Assembly: GCA_965153355.1 (NCBI GenBank)
Contig: OZ231127.1
Location: 55,986,001-56,050,000 of the forward strand
Direction: 5' to 3'
DNA from: Flaccisagitta enflata
Lineage: Eukaryota; Chaetognatha; Sagittoidea; Aphragmophora
DNA length: 64,000 nt
Shown: positions 21,498-33,783 of the stretch, piece by piece
Numbering within the stretch: the stretch's first letter is position 1
Layout of the letters: each line of letters opens with the position of its first letter
The notes under the pieces: generated by a model
The model's input: the letters and a program-made list of their open reading frames with translations, nothing else
The model's database searches: none
Told to the model about the DNA's origin: nothing
Program-made: the position numbers and the translations under genes

Positions 21498-21762
21498 AAA
21501 GTGAGAAAAATGATTATTGTCGATTTGCAGTCGGGCTTTGATGCAACGGAGGTATATGGATGGAGAACTTGGAAAGATCATCTGGAAAGTGTTTTGAATA
21601 TATCAAAGATATACCATGAAATTACATTAGGTCACCTAATCTAGGTGCTAGCATGAGATGCGCAAAGCGTCACAATTGTGCGCCTGCAGACCAAGACACA
21701 CAGTTTTAGCATCTTTTGATAGATTGTTTTACAGATGTGTTAATTATCCAGAGGATACCGAC
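21498..21762. other. Unannotated stretch
   Basis: Nothing recognised. Confidence 0.4.
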
Positions 21763-22652
<890 letters not shown>

Positions 22653-22827
22653 TAACAAGGCCGGATCCAGGGTTACCCCAGTCGCGTGCGAGTGGGCAGG
22701 GGCCATATTTGAGGTCACAAGACCATTTGGGCCGGAGCGGTGAGGTCAAAAAAGTAAAATCATAAAAAAAGTAAAACGTGACCGACCGACCAACCGACCA
22801 ACCGACCGACGGACAAAGCGGGTTGAA
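22653..22827 (+). mobile_element. GTCY-hairpin element, right end replaced by (GAAA)n
   Basis: TAACAAGGCCGGATCCAGGG, CCCAGTCGCGTGCGAGTGG, TTTGGGCCGGAGCGGTGAGG and (GACC/AACC)n are followed by ACGGACAAAGCGGGTTGAAG, where a GAAA array starts instead of the terminal hairpin. Confidence 0.8.
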
Positions 22828-23040
<213 letters not shown>

Positions 23041-24070
23041 AAAGAAACAAAGAAACAAAGAATTAAAAAAAAAACAAAGAACAGAAAAAAAAAAACAAAA
23101 AAAAAACTAAAAACCAAAAACCGAAAACCAAAAACCAAAAACCAAAAACCAAAAAAAAAAAAACAAACACCAAACACCAAAACAAAAAACAAAAAACAAA
23201 AACAAAAACAAAAAACAAAAAAAAAAAAAAGAAAACGAAAAAACGAAAAGAAAAAAAAAAAAAAAAATAAAATAAAATAAAAATAAAAATAAAAAAATAA
23301 AAATAAAAAAAATAAAAATAAAAATAAAAATAAAATAAAAATAAAAATAAAAAAGAAAAAATAAAAAATAAAAAATAAAAAATAAAAAATAAAAAATAAA
23401 AAATAAAAAATAAAAAATAAAAAATAAAAAATAAAAAATAAAAAATAAAAAATAAAAGATAAAAATAAAAAATAAAAAATAAAAAATAAAAATAATAAAT
23501 AAAAAATAAAAAATAGAAAAAATGAAAAAATGAAAAATGAAAAATGAAAAATAAAAATAAAAAATAAAAAATAAAAAAGAATAAAAAAATAAAAGAAAAA
23601 AAATAAAAAATAAAAAATAAAAAAATAAAAATGAAAATGAAAAATAAAAATAAAAAAATAAAAAATAAAAAATAAAAAATAAAAAATAAAAAATAAAATA
23701 AAAAAAATAAAATAAAAAAAAAATAAAAATAAAAATAAAAAAATAAAATAAAAAATAAAATAAATAAAATAAAAATAAAAATAAAAAGTAAAAAGTAAAA
23801 ATAAAAAAAGTAAAAATGAAAAATAAAAAATGAAAAATGAAAAATAAGAAATAAAAATAAAAAATAAATAAAAATAAAAAATAAAAATAAAAATAAAATA
23901 AAAAATAAAAAATAAAATAAAAAATAAAAAAAAAATATAAAAAATAAAAAATAGAAAATAGAAAATAGAAAATAGAAAATAGAAAATAGAAAATAGAAAA
24001 TAAAAAACAGAAAACAAAAAAAACAAAAAAAAACAAAAAAAAACATAAAAAAAACAAAAAGAAATGAAAA
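23041..24070 (+). repeat. One-kilobase A-rich low-complexity tract
   Basis: Successive blocks of AAAAACC, AAAAAC, AAAAAT and AAAATAG variants occur, with no C and almost no G from about 23250 to 24000. Phe/Ile/Leu-rich minus-strand ORFs of 327-429 codons here are translations of this tract, not genes. Confidence 0.95.
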
Positions 24071-24478
24071 AAAAAGAAACAAAGAAACAAAGGAAAACGA
24101 AAGATAAACGGTCAAAAAGGCTGAAAAAAGGACGAAAAAAGCAATAAAGATGAAAAAAAAGACGGAAACAGAGAGAAAAGGGAAAAAGAAATAATATTCG
24201 TCCGGCAACCAACCCCCAAAACACCCGAAGAAAGTGCTCAAGAAAAAAAGCCTCGTATCAGCATTATATTGTCCAAGAGAAAGGCAGTCTTTCGGGTCTC
24301 TAGTGCATATATTTTTTTTCTTTACTAACTTAGTGGATTCTTTTTTACCCATAGCCTAACTTTTTTCTCTCACACAACCACGGCGTAGTTTTTTTTTCTC
24401 AGCTTTTTCCTATCTTTTGTTGTTTATCATTGTCCCTCATTTCAGCTTCATCATAATAGTTTTTTTTCCTTTGCTTCA
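24071..24478. other. Unannotated stretch
   Basis: Purine-rich left part, then ordinary AT-rich sequence. Nothing recognised. Confidence 0.4.
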
Positions 24479-24480
24479 TA

Positions 24481-25020
24481 CCGGGTGGACATAAAAAAGG
24501 TAGCTCTGTATCTGAATAAACGAAAAACTGTTTTTAATTGTTCATTATGTGAATATTTAAAATGATGAATCTCTGAATTTGTATATATGATTAAAATATA
24601 CAAATTTAAATTATCTATGATAAACCAAAATAATTTTTTTTGAGCATTATTGCATGTTTATAATTAAAAATGAAAATTAGTTATTATTAGTGATTGGATG
24701 TGTATTTGGTTTTTTACTTAAAAAGTTTTGGTTTTTACAGTTTCCTAAGACCCACTTTTATTCAACTATCCTCATTCAAAAATAAATTTGGTTAAAATCA
24801 TTGATTTTTAGTCAAATTTAAACAAAATTCTTTATGTGGTCCCTAATTCAATTCAGTTTTTTAAAGATAGAATGAAAAATATTGATCCTCATAAAAATGT
24901 TCATAATGAAACATGTAGGCCACGATCATATCTAGGTAGCTAAAAAAAAAATTTTACTTAGGAGAAATTTTAAAAGTAATATCAAAAAAATTAAAAGCTA
25001 CCTTTTTAAAGACCTCCCAT
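24481..25020 (+). mobile_element. MITE B, copy 1 (540 bp), flanked by TA
   Basis: The left end CCGGGTGGACATAAAAAAGG then TAGCT is mirrored by AGCTACCTTTTTAAAGACCT then CCCAT. A TA dinucleotide lies immediately outside each end, as expected for Tc1/mariner-type insertion. The second copy is at 53870-54366. AT-rich, no ORF. Confidence 0.88.
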
Positions 25021-26414
25021 TATCTTCTTTTACTTCTATCTATCCGTGTATATCCATCCTCTTTCTTATCTTCTTTTCCCCCTTTATAGCCATTTTTCAC
25101 CCTCTTTTTAACCATTCATTCTTTCTCACTTTCTATCTATCTAGATTTACTTGTATCTTCTTTTTTTCTTGTCTGCACTATTCTTTTCTTTTTCCTTTTC
25201 TTACTTTCTCACTTTTCTCAAAACCATTTTGGTTACTCTTTCTTTCCTCTCTGCTATTCGGCTCCGTATCTCTCCCCATTCTCCCTTAATCTCTCCCTTA
25301 ATTTTTTTGTCCGATGAAACAAAACGGTTTCTTGAGGAATCAAAGGCCATGAGGAAGATTCGAATGTGGGAGAAAAAAATCCGGGTCGCGGCAAGTCAAG
25401 TGCAGAAAGGAGCAAAAATAACTGAAGGTCAACACAATCTTCGGGCCCGCGAGAGACTGAAAAGGCGACGGCGAAGCGCCGAGGAGATGGAGATGGCCGG
25501 AGGGACGGAGGGACGGAGGAAGTGGCGAAGGCAATGAAGGTGGTAATGGGGGATATAGCTGGCAGAGATGGCAGTAAAGGCGGCGACAGTGGTCACGAAA
25601 ATGGTTGTGGCTGGGGCGGAATAAGCCGCGCCATTGACGACGTTTGGCAGCCCAGGAGCCTGTCCGGGCGGCCTATGTGGCTCGTGAATCTGCAACTGCT
25701 CCTCACCACGTAAGAAGCTTAGCTAAATTCAAAATAGGTCTGGCGTGGGAAAATTGAAGCAAATTTGATTCTGAGAAACGCTCAAGCCACGATGAGATCC
25801 TACACTGAAACAAATAATCAACCAACATGTTTTGAGAGTCTTTTCACCCGTCCATACATATGTCACATGATCAATACACGCTGAGACACAGCCCGGACGC
25901 ATCGTTGCCCAGTCGGGCTTGTTTTTTTCAAATTGAGGTTTGTTAATTGTTTGGCAAAAAACATGGAACTAGTGGAATCGTGTTTCCAAAGCAACCGAAT
26001 ATGATTGGGAATGACGCGTTCTTTTGTTTGTCTGTATTCTAATTATCACTCCCCTGACATCATTCATCTACACGCTGCGCGCATCTGCATTGTGAACTAT
26101 CAAACCTTAAGACTTTTGAACTTTTAAAAATACTATTTTTCTTACTCTTCTCAATTGCTAATTCTTTAACATTCACATGCACATGGTTTGGGCGGGCTTG
26201 GCGGACATAGAGGGCGGGGGAGGTGCACATTCGGCTGGCCCTGTGGGGTGTGGCCTAGGCTGGGGTGTCCCAATACCGTTCTGGTGGGATGCTGCGGTTT
26301 GGGCTTCATCACACTGGGCTTGGTGATGGTGTTCTTCCCCGTTTTTCCGTGTTTGTGCGCCTCTTCGCCCGATCCTCCGCGCATGTGTTAAAATTTACTT
26401 AGCAAAGCTTTTAA
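25021..26414. other. Unannotated; pyrimidine-rich then GC-rich patches
   Basis: Positions 25021-25310 are TTTCTC-rich. Positions 25380-25690 are GC-rich (GGAGGGACGGAGG; GGCGGCGACAG). Positions 26180-26395 are GGC-rich with short ORFs on both strands. These could be diverged exons or CpG-rich insertions, but no motif supports a gene. Confidence 0.35.
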
Positions 26415-27385
26415 ATCAAATTGTACTATCTAGAACATATGTATATCGACAGGCATTTAAAGCAATAACTCTATAAAGAATAAAAATATTACAAAAAAAT
26501 CAGTGAGATTCTGAAACTACTTCGAATTTCTGACCAAATGCCGCAAATCGCACCCTTTTAGCTCAAGCCGTTTAGAAATGACAAGCAAAACAAGATTGAT
26601 ACTCCAATCAAAAAATATGGAAAAAAATGCATCTAGTTTCTTTACCAGTTACTAAATCTCTTTTCAGATAGATTGGAGGTTTTTTCCACCCTATTTTTGG
26701 TCCTCTTTACAGCGACCAACACCTTTGTTGCATTTTCTTGGTTGATTTCAACCTCTCTTAGTCATTAGGATTGCAACTGAAGCAAAAGGGAGAACATAGC
26801 ATACACTTAGGAATTTTTTTAAATGAAATTTTATGCGGGAGAGTAATCATGCATTTATTCTCAGCATTTTCGTAAAAATGCTTAGAAAATTTATATACAG
26901 TTTGTTGTTGAACGCCAAAGATGTAATATTAAGTATCTATCATATTTTGGAGGTTTTTTTATGATTCCCATACTGATAGATTATTCAATCCCTATACTGT
27001 CGATATACTTATTAAAGGGGTCCAGAAAACACCAAATCATAGAAATCAGTAATTAAAACGGCCTCCCTGACCCCGTTTTTTGTGCTGAAGCCATTGGTCA
27101 CGGTCCCGAGGCCGTCAAATGACCGGGCACCCCACCACCACGGCCCTGAATCGGCATAACTACATTTTTTACATATTTTTGCTATTTTTTGGTCGTAAAA
27201 TGGAGTATCTTTTATCAAAATTACATAACAAACAGTCAGGACACTCAAGACTGATCATAGGAGCTTACCATTACTGCGCTAGAACCCATGATTACCATTT
27301 TTACTACATATACCACTTTGAGAGGTCCATGGGGCCCTGTATCGAGCATTTTTTTGCGATTTGGCCGCTACTGAAATAGTCCCTG
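26415..27385 (+). repeat. Dispersed repeat R2, copy 2
   Basis: Left part (GTACTATCTAGAACATATGT; CAGTGAGATTCTGAAACTAC; CAAGCCGTTTAGAAATGACA) matches 19205-20100. Right part (GGGGTCCAGAAAA; CCACCACCACGGCCCTGAAT; GGGGCCCTGTATCGAGCAT) matches 30170-30602 in inverted orientation. Confidence 0.75.
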
Positions 27386-27445
27386 CAGAATTGATGTTTT
27401 CACTGAAGCTGTGGTTGTACTTTTGCTGTTCCTGTTGACACAGTA

Positions 27446-27624
27446 TTTACTTGTTGTTGTTGTTGTTGTTGTTGTTTTTGTTGTTTTTGTTGTTGTTTTT
27501 GCTGTCATTGTTGTTATTGTTGTTGTTGTTTCTGCTGTTTTGAAATATTATCGACAGATGTACCTTTAACATCTTATTTTGGCTTCTTTTCGTCCTTTCT
27601 ATTGAGCTTCCTTGGACAGAATTT

Positions 27625-27705
<81 letters not shown>

Positions 27706-27812
27706 GGTGATGGTGGTGTTGTCATTGTTTTTGTTGTTGTTCACACTGTTTTTTGTCATTGGTCCTGTTGGTTCCATACCATACTTCCATCAAGCATGCT
27801 ATTATAGCTTTG

Positions 27813-27840
<28 letters not shown>
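27446..27840 (+). repeat. Three (TTG)n arrays
   Basis: Runs at 27446-27545 (interrupted), 27624-27706 and 27812-27840. The Asn- or Thr-rich minus-strand ORFs are artefacts. Confidence 0.95.
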
Positions 27841-27843
<3 letters not shown>

Positions 27844-28110
27844 CTATCAATGTTGGTCTTTTATTGTTTATTACGGTGAAAGTTGGACGATTGATGTTGA
27901 GGCACAGCGCCATCAGCCGCAACTGCAATACCTACACATTTGCGATCGCCACCAACAATCATCAACCTCTCAACCCGCATGACTTTGTCATCTATGCGTT
28001 CTTTAGGGTGGCTACAGGTGGCACCCTAAGTAGATCTTTTGCTTAGTCTCTCTGTCTTTCTTCTCATTGTCTCTGTCTCTGCCTTCAGCCACTTTACCTT
28101 CATCTCACTC
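27841..28110. other. Unannotated stretch
   Basis: Nothing recognised. Confidence 0.4.
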
Positions 28111-28857
28111 TCTTTTTGGGTAGCGGCCCTGGAGGGGGGCCGATGACCTATGCTTTCACAGATAGGGGAAATTTTTCCTTTTCCTTCTTCTTCTCCTCCG
28201 TCCACCTCCTCTGAGACTCATATCCTGGCCAAAATCCTGGTCTTGATGCCCAAATCCTAGTCTCCAGGCCCAAAAATTAGACTCAAGGCCCAAATCCCAG
28301 CGTTGAGTCTCAATTCCCAGCCTCAAATCCCAGCCTAACCCTAACCCTCTGGAGGGTCATATCCCAGCCTCGAGGGTCACATCCCAGCCTCAAAGCTCAA
28401 ATCACAGCCTCAAGCCTCAAATCCCAGCCTCAAGCCTCTAATCCCAGCCTTGAGACTCAAATAACAGCGTCATGGCTCTAATCCTAACCTAAAGCCTCAA
28501 ATCACAGCCTCAAGGCTTATATCCAAGCCTAAAGCCTCAAATCACAGCCTCAAGGCTTATATCCAAGCCTAAAGCCTCAAATCCCAGCCTCAAGCCTCAA
28601 ATCCCAGCCTCAAGCCTCAAATCCCAGCCTCGAGGCTCAAATGGCAGCGTCGAGGCTAAAATCACAGCATCATGGCTTGAATCACAGCCTTGAGGCTCAA
28701 ATCAAATTATTGATGCTCAAATTCAATCCTAGAGCTTCAAAACTTACTAAGCATAAGTCATCGGCTCCTTCGGGGACGCTGCCCCTCTCACCTTCACACT
28801 CACCTACACTAACACAGGGGCAATGGGTACCGCTGACCATCTAACGCTTTTGCGACT
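28111..28857 (-). mobile_element. GTACC-end minisatellite element, complete
   Basis: It begins TTTTTGGGTAGCGGCCCTGG, then GGGCCGATGACCTATGCTTT. An array of 20-21 bp units (AATCCCAGCCTCAAGCCTCA) fills 28200-28740. It ends ACTTACTAAGCATAAGTCAT, GCTCCTTCGGGGACGCTGCC, GGTACCGCTGACCATCTAAC and GCTTTTGCGACTATT. A CCTAACCCTAACCC telomere-like stretch at 28334-28349 is only a chance array variant. Confidence 0.85.
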
Positions 28858-28988
28858 ATTAGCTTTCTCATTTCTCATTTTTTCTCCCCTGAAGAAAGCT
28901 GATGTTTTTTGGTCAAAATATTGGAAACTTGATATTTAAACATTTGTTGATGATCATTATGATTTTATCGTTATTCCCATATGAGGAG
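28858..28988. other. Unannotated stretch
   Basis: Nothing recognised. Confidence 0.4.
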
Positions 28989-29216
28989 TACAATCAGGTC
29001 TAGAAAAGTCATTTTAAGTTATTCTAAATCAATCTAAGCCATTAGGGGTCATTCTAGGTCATTTTAAGTCATTCTAGGTCATTTTTGTCAGTTTAAGTAA
29101 TTCAAGTCATTTTAAGTCACCAAGTAATTCAAGTCATTCTAAGTCACTTAGTAATTTTTGGTCAGTTTAAGTCATTTAGAGTCATTCTTGGTCGTTTTAA
29201 ATCATTTTCAGTCATT
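28989..29216 (+). repeat. Array of about 10-bp GTCATTTTAA units
   Basis: About 20 imperfect units (AGGTCATTCT, AAGTCATTTT) lead directly into a hairpin element end. A similar ATGACTTAAA array lies inside 57036-57305. Confidence 0.8.
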
Positions 29217-29300
29217 TTTAGTCGCGGACACGCGACTCTAAACCCTGCCGTGTCGATCGGTAGGTCGGTTGGTTGGTCCGTCTATCACATTTTTGAATTT
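29217..29300 (-). mobile_element. GTCY-hairpin element, truncated at a minisatellite
   Basis: TTTTTAGTCGCGGACACGCG then ACTCTAAACCCTGCCGTGTC, (GGTC)n and CACATTTTTGAATTTGGAGT then GGTTTT. The match stops where the TTTGAGCC array starts. Confidence 0.75.
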
Positions 29301-29471
29301 GGAGTGGTTTTCAAGGCTGGGATTTGAGCCTCAAGGCTGGGATTTGAGCCTTTAGGCTGGTATTTGAACCTTGAAGCGGGGGGGGGGGCAAACAAACGTA
29401 CAAACAGACAAACGAAAGTCCCCTGTGTTCTACAGGACATTGTCCCCTTTGGGGCCGCTGCCCAAAAAAGC
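29301..29471 (-). mobile_element. GTACC-related short minisatellite element
   Basis: Three to four GGCTGGGATTTGAGCCTCAA units, then GAAGCGGGGGGGGGGGC, CCCCTGTGTTCTACAGGACA and TTGTCCCCTTTGGGGCCGCT then GCCCAAAAAAG. It has the same structure as 12809-13120. It appears inserted into the hairpin element to its left. Confidence 0.65.
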
Positions 29472-29601
29472 CTGTCAGTGAGCATAGCTGGTTGTCTGGT
29501 TGAGTGATTTTGATTAGTTTAGCTCATTTGGCTCAGTCCTAATCTTCTCTGATATCCAGTTCGATCAATATATAGAATTGCTCTAGATTTGATCTAACAA
29601 A
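29472..29601 (+). repeat. Dispersed repeat R3, copy 1, left part
   Basis: GCCTGTCAGTGAGCATAGCT, ATTTGGCTCAGTCCTAAT and TTTGATCTAACAA match 59655-59795 in order. It continues at 29739 after an inserted hairpin element. Confidence 0.8.
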
Positions 29602-29738
29602 ACAAGGCCGGATACACGGTAGGACAGTCATGGACGGTTGGGCTGGAGCTGTTATGCTAAAACCGCTGGTATTTCAGAAATATTTGTAACGTACCGACCG
29701 ACGGACCAAGGTGTAGAGTTGCGTGTCTACGACTAAAA
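29602..29738 (+). mobile_element. GTCY-hairpin element inserted in R3 (filled site)
   Basis: It starts ACAAGGCCGGATACACGGTA, then ATGGACGGTTGGGCTGGAGC, ACCGACCGACGGACC and GGTGTAGAGTTGCGTGTCTA, ending CGACTAAAAA. The paralogous R3 copy near 59795 lacks it and has only an A-rich stretch. Confidence 0.85.
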
Positions 29739-29830
29739 ATTGCTCTGACTGAAGACAAAATTTGGAGAGAAACAGCCAATGCTTACAACTTTCTTTCCTT
29801 ATGACGATAACCGCCATAACTGGTAATTTT
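29739..29830 (+). repeat. Dispersed repeat R3, copy 1, right part
   Basis: TTGCTCTGACTGAAGACAAA and GCTTACAACTTTCTTTCC then ATAACCGCCATAACTGGTAA match 59810-59895, including a diverged form of the shared terminal tail. Confidence 0.7.
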
Positions 29831-30169
29831 AGTACAGGTTTATTGTCATTTCGGTACAGGCTAGGCCCATGATATATCCCTTAGACAGCCCCTTTAAAAT
29901 CCTCAAGGGGCTCCCACTCTTTGCTTTTCCGTTTTTCACATACCGATATCAAATATCTTTCAAACAAAACCAATTTCATGTCTTTCATCAATCAAAAAGG
30001 TGAACTGCAAAAAGATTTAAGCTGAATTCACCCAGATCGGCGATATGCTCATTTGCATATTGCGGTTAAAGCCTGATAATTTAGACTCATAAAATTTAAT
30101 CTGAAATGATTTTTTCACGACTCTTTGACTATGGGACATCAAAATCTACTTGGCATGAATTCATTCAAT
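29831..30169. other. Unannotated stretch
   Basis: Nothing recognised. Confidence 0.4.
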
Positions 30170-30602
30170 GGTCGTTTCTAACTTGGCTACAGCTACAAAG
30201 CCAGTTCGCAAAAGTTGATGAGATTTTTACCTTTTTATGCTCAATACGGGGCCCCAAACGGTTTAGGAGGCCTCAGTATTCATAATTTTAGGTCGTTAGG
30301 CGATGGAGAGTGTAAAGGAGGACAGGAATGATCATGTTTGAGTGGCTGTAACATTGTATGAGTGATTTTACAGCTTTAATACCCTTAATCAACCTTCAAA
30401 ATGGTGAAAATACGTGAAAATATGTAGTTATGCCAATTCAGGGCCGTGGTGGTGGGGTGCCCGGTCGTTTGACGGCCTCGGGACCGTGACCAACGGCTTC
30501 AGCACGAAAAACGGGGCCAGGAGGGCCGTTTTAATTACTGATTTCTCTGATTTGGTCTTTTCTGGACCCCTTTAATATACTTATGTTCTAGATAGTACAC
30601 TT
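30170..30602 (-). repeat. Dispersed repeat R2, copy 3 (inverted, right part)
   Basis: ATTCAGGGCCGTGGTGGTGG then GGTGCCCGGTCGTTTGACGG, CTGGACCCCTTTAATATACT and TATGTTCTAGATAGTAC are the reverse complement of 27005-27170 plus the left end of R2. It forms an inverted pair with copy 2, about 3 kb apart. Confidence 0.8.
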
Positions 30603-31436
30603 TTTGTCTTCCCAATCAGAAATTCAAATCTGAATACATGGGTCCGATTGTAACAAGCTTTCTAGAAATTGTTTACTGATACTGTCATTCCAAATGCTTT
30701 GACTAGATCAATGGCTTCTCTTTGGTCCTCTTCATTAATTATGTAACCGCAATTGTCACTTAAATCATGTTTGAAGGAAATGTACCATTATATTATTATT
30801 ATTATTGTCTCAAGTTAGACAAGATCCACGATATTTACGACTGAACAAGAGGCATTTGCCTCAGTTGGCATGAGGTGCACGTTGTAAGAAGGTAAAAGCC
30901 GTTCCAATTTGATGGGTTAATAACTACTAGAAAAGTTCAAAGTTTAAGGGTAACTGCGTAACTCGAGCAAAGGCTGGAGCAGAGTCCGACAAAATATTTG
31001 GCTTTCTACAAGCGGAATTTTTTTAAAAGCTTCCTTCCTACAATAGAAATATGTAATTTGAAAAGTGTTTGATAAACTGCAAGTACAGTAATGTTAACTT
31101 GCTGACTACAAAAACATCTAGCTGCAATGCTCGCGTGCTCGGGCACTTAGTCGTACCCTGGGCTGGAGTGGTGGAAGCAGCATGAAAATCGACCGCTCCT
31201 ACATCCCTGGACACACTAGCAAATCTGTACTCAAATCGCATAACAAAAATCGCACAACAAAAAAAGGCACTGACTCGAGCCGGTTATTGTTTGGCAGTGT
31301 CAACGCTGTGTGGGGACACTTGATAGTCCTAGACGTCAGCTGAAACGCATTCGAAAACGACATCTAAAAGAACGTGAGAGCAAAGGCCGCAACTACTGGG
31401 AAACGATGACCAAATGACTTGAGAAGAACTGACCAG
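30603..31436. other. Unannotated stretch
   Basis: A short ATT run lies at 30790-30808. Positions 31120-31250 (minus) have a 67-codon ORF without recognisable motif. Nothing else. Confidence 0.4.
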
Positions 31437-31443
31437 AGAGAGA

Positions 31444-31489
<46 letters not shown>

Positions 31490-31499
31490 GATGATGATA
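31437..31499 (+). repeat. (GA)n then (GAT)n
   Basis: GA with one CA interruption, then ATGATGATGATGATAG. Confidence 0.93.
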
Positions 31500-31593
31500 G
31501 TGATATTTTATACCACGAGACTAAAGTGTCTAAGGGCATCATGACGGCAGACATTGCATTCATTTCAAACATAGAGTAGGATTCTTCCTCTTT

Positions 31594-31680
31594 TTCTTCT
31601 TCTTCTTCTTCTTCTTCTTCTTCTTCTTCTTCTTCTTCTTCTTCTTCTTCTTCTTCTTCTTCTTCTTCTTCTTCTTCTTC
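31594..31680 (+). repeat. (CTT)n microsatellite
   Basis: About 85 bp of TTC repeats. Confidence 0.97.
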
Positions 31681-32463
31681 ATTTTGTCTTTTGTTGTTGC
31701 TTTTGATTTGGGAGGTTACGTTTCTTCCCGTATTCTCTTGATTTGTGTTCTTCCACTTAGTTGTTCAGTTATGGAGGGGGGGGCAGTTATAAACATTTAA
31801 TCATACGAGCGGGCATACAGACAGTAGGGGTAACAAAGAGAGAGAGAGAGAGAGAGAGAGGGCAGAAGAATGGACAACGTCGAGTGCAGAGAATTGTGCC
31901 CATTCTTAGTCACGGACTCTTTTTCCTAACTCTAAGTCTAAGATTTTAATTAATCATTTTCTACAATGAAACTATGATCAGCCATTTAAAAATGCGGCCT
32001 TTAAGATGCGTCCTTGCATCTCTATAAGAGGGTCTGTCTGTCCGTCCATCAAACCGTTACGCCTCAGCAAAAATGCAGTTCTCGGCACTTTTAAGGGCCG
32101 GAGCGATGTCGTTCAACAATATTTAAGCTTTTCTGAGAAGCCCGTTTTATGATCCTTTTCAGAATCTGTCTGTTCGTAAATGTGTCCTACATTTTCACCG
32201 CGAAGTTATGGACACACAGTGACACAGCCAGGTTCGATCGGATTTGTTTACTAATAGAACTCATAGTATGAGAGAGCCGATTTGAGGCTTGGGAGGGCTG
32301 ATTTGAAGCCGGGGAGAGCTAAGTTGAGGCCTGGTCATGGTCAAGACTGATTTTAAGCCTGAGAAAGCATGGTCGCATAAGGGTGCACCCGGGTGGTATG
32401 AATATTTTTGAAATCTAATTTAAGGCCCTCTGGAAGGTCTTGAAAGCCTGAATTAGCACTCCT
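31681..32463. other. Unannotated; one weak hairpin-element end
   Basis: A GA run lies at 31838-31861. AGATGCGTCCTTGCATCT then CTATAAGAGGGTCTGTCTGT at 32003-32040 resembles the GTCY-hairpin end (stem AGATGC/GCATCT, then CTATAAGAGGG as at 11080). No further match. Confidence 0.45.
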
Positions 32464-33078
32464 GACACTGCTTTCTGACAGAAGATTTGTGACAAGAATG
32501 ATATCACTCCGGGTTTTTCTGCATTTTTTTGTAGGGTACAAATCAAGAACAATCCTTTGGAAAATCATCCCTAGAGCGCAATTTGAAAAAAAGTCAAAAA
32601 TTTAAAATTTTTAGCTTCATTATACATGAATAACTTTGCAGGTTGGTCTGACTAATTTTTTGACAGCGTATAGTTAATCCTGATAAAATTTCCTTTCATT
32701 TGATAGGTCGCACTATATGGTTTTAAAAAGAAATAACATTTTCATATTTTGAGCCACCGTTACAAAAATTACAGCGGTGGCCTAAAATATGAAAACTCAA
32801 TTCTTAATCAAAACTATATAGTGCGACCTATCAAATGAAAGGGAATTTTATCAGGATTAATAATATGCTGTTAGAAAAAGAGTTCGACCAAATTGAAAAA
32901 TTCTTTGTGCAAAATGAAGCTAAAAATTATAGATTTTTGACTTTTTTTCAAAATGCGCTCTAGGGATGATTTACCACTGAATAGTTCTTGATTTGTATCC
33001 CTATGACCTACACAAAAATGCAGAAAAACCCGGAGTGATATCATTCTTGTCCCAAATCTTCTGTCAGAAAGCAATGCT
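32464..33078. mobile_element. Foldback element D, copy 1 (about 615 bp)
   Basis: It is an almost full-length inverted repeat. CTGCTTTCTGACAGAAGATT and AAGAATGATATCACTCCGGG on the left are mirrored by CCGGAGTGATATCATTCTTG and AATCTTCTGTCAGAAAGCA on the right. CCTTTCATTTGATAGGTCGC pairs with GCGACCTATCAAATGAAAGG. The loop is near GAGCCACCGTTACAAAAATT. A second copy of the same family is at 62574-63190. No ORF. Confidence 0.9.
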
Positions 33079-33640
33079 GAGGCCAAGGGACTTGGGAGAT
33101 GGAAAATAAAGCGATGGAAGAAAAACTTTCCCCATGTGGAATCATAGCTCATCAGCCCCTCCATGGCCACCACCCAAAAAAGTATGTATACATTGTACAG
33201 TACCCCTGATACGTCTCAGATTTTAGACTGTTTTTTTTTTTCGTGACAAGAGCCTAGAACCGGTTTGCAGGCTGATTGAAATAGTAATGATGCGAGTAAG
33301 ACGACTTCGAGTCCCGTTTTAGGTTCACCCAACCATCGCTCCCTCGACCCTCTTTTTGCGTGATTGCGTAGAGGGAACGAGAAGGAAACGGAAGGAAAAA
33401 AAAGACCAAAAAAAAAAAAAAAAGAAGGAGGAATAAGACTTAGTTAGGAGAAGGGTAAAAACTGTGGGTTGGGAACAGCAATGGAGGGAACGAGGAAGAA
33501 ACGAGGTGAACAAGCCTAACGAGATATAACAAGATCACATTATCAAATAATTACACAATAACTTAATTACATAATTACATGATAATACCAATAAAGGCGG
33601 CTAACGCCGACCGGAAAAAAGTCGTAAACCTGTGATTTTT
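33079..33640. other. Unannotated; R3/R4-type tail at its right end
   Basis: CATAGCTCATCAGCCCCTCC then ATGGCCACCACCCAAAAAAG at 33140-33180 is a decayed GTACC-type end. CCAATAAAGGCGGCTAACGC then CGACCGGAAAAAAGTCG at 33588-33630 is the shared R3/R4 tail, inverted, with the perfect stem CGGC-TAAC-GCCG. Confidence 0.6.
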
Positions 33641-33783
33641 TTAGTCGCGGACACGCAACTTTACACCTTGCCATAACGATTGGTTCGTTCGTCGGTCGGT
33701 AACATTTTTTAATTGCAGGTGGTTTTTTAATTTCTGCCCTTCCCCAACTGTCCGTAACTGTCCTGCCGTGTATCTGGTCTTAT
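33641..33783 (-). mobile_element. GTCY-hairpin element
   Basis: TTAGTCGCGGACACGCAACT then TTACACCTTGCCATAACGAT, GGTTCGTTCGTCGGTCGGTA, TTCTGCCCTTCCCCAACTGT and GTGTATCTGGTCTTATTTC follow family order. It abuts the R3/R4-type tail. Confidence 0.8.

Noticed and set aside
25151-25700. GC-rich ORF (128 codons) as a possible exon
   Set aside because: The first half is pyrimidine-repeat translation and the second half is GGA/CGG-rich without a recognisable motif. Kept only as an unannotated GC-rich patch.
28334-28349. Telomere-like CCTAACCCTAACCC stretch
   Set aside because: Only about two units, lying inside the GAGCCTC minisatellite of a GTACC element. It is explained as array variation, not an interstitial telomere.
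33250-33330. Possible tRNA or SINE B-box (ACTTCGAGTCCCG)
   Set aside because: No A box at the right distance and no cloverleaf could be drawn.
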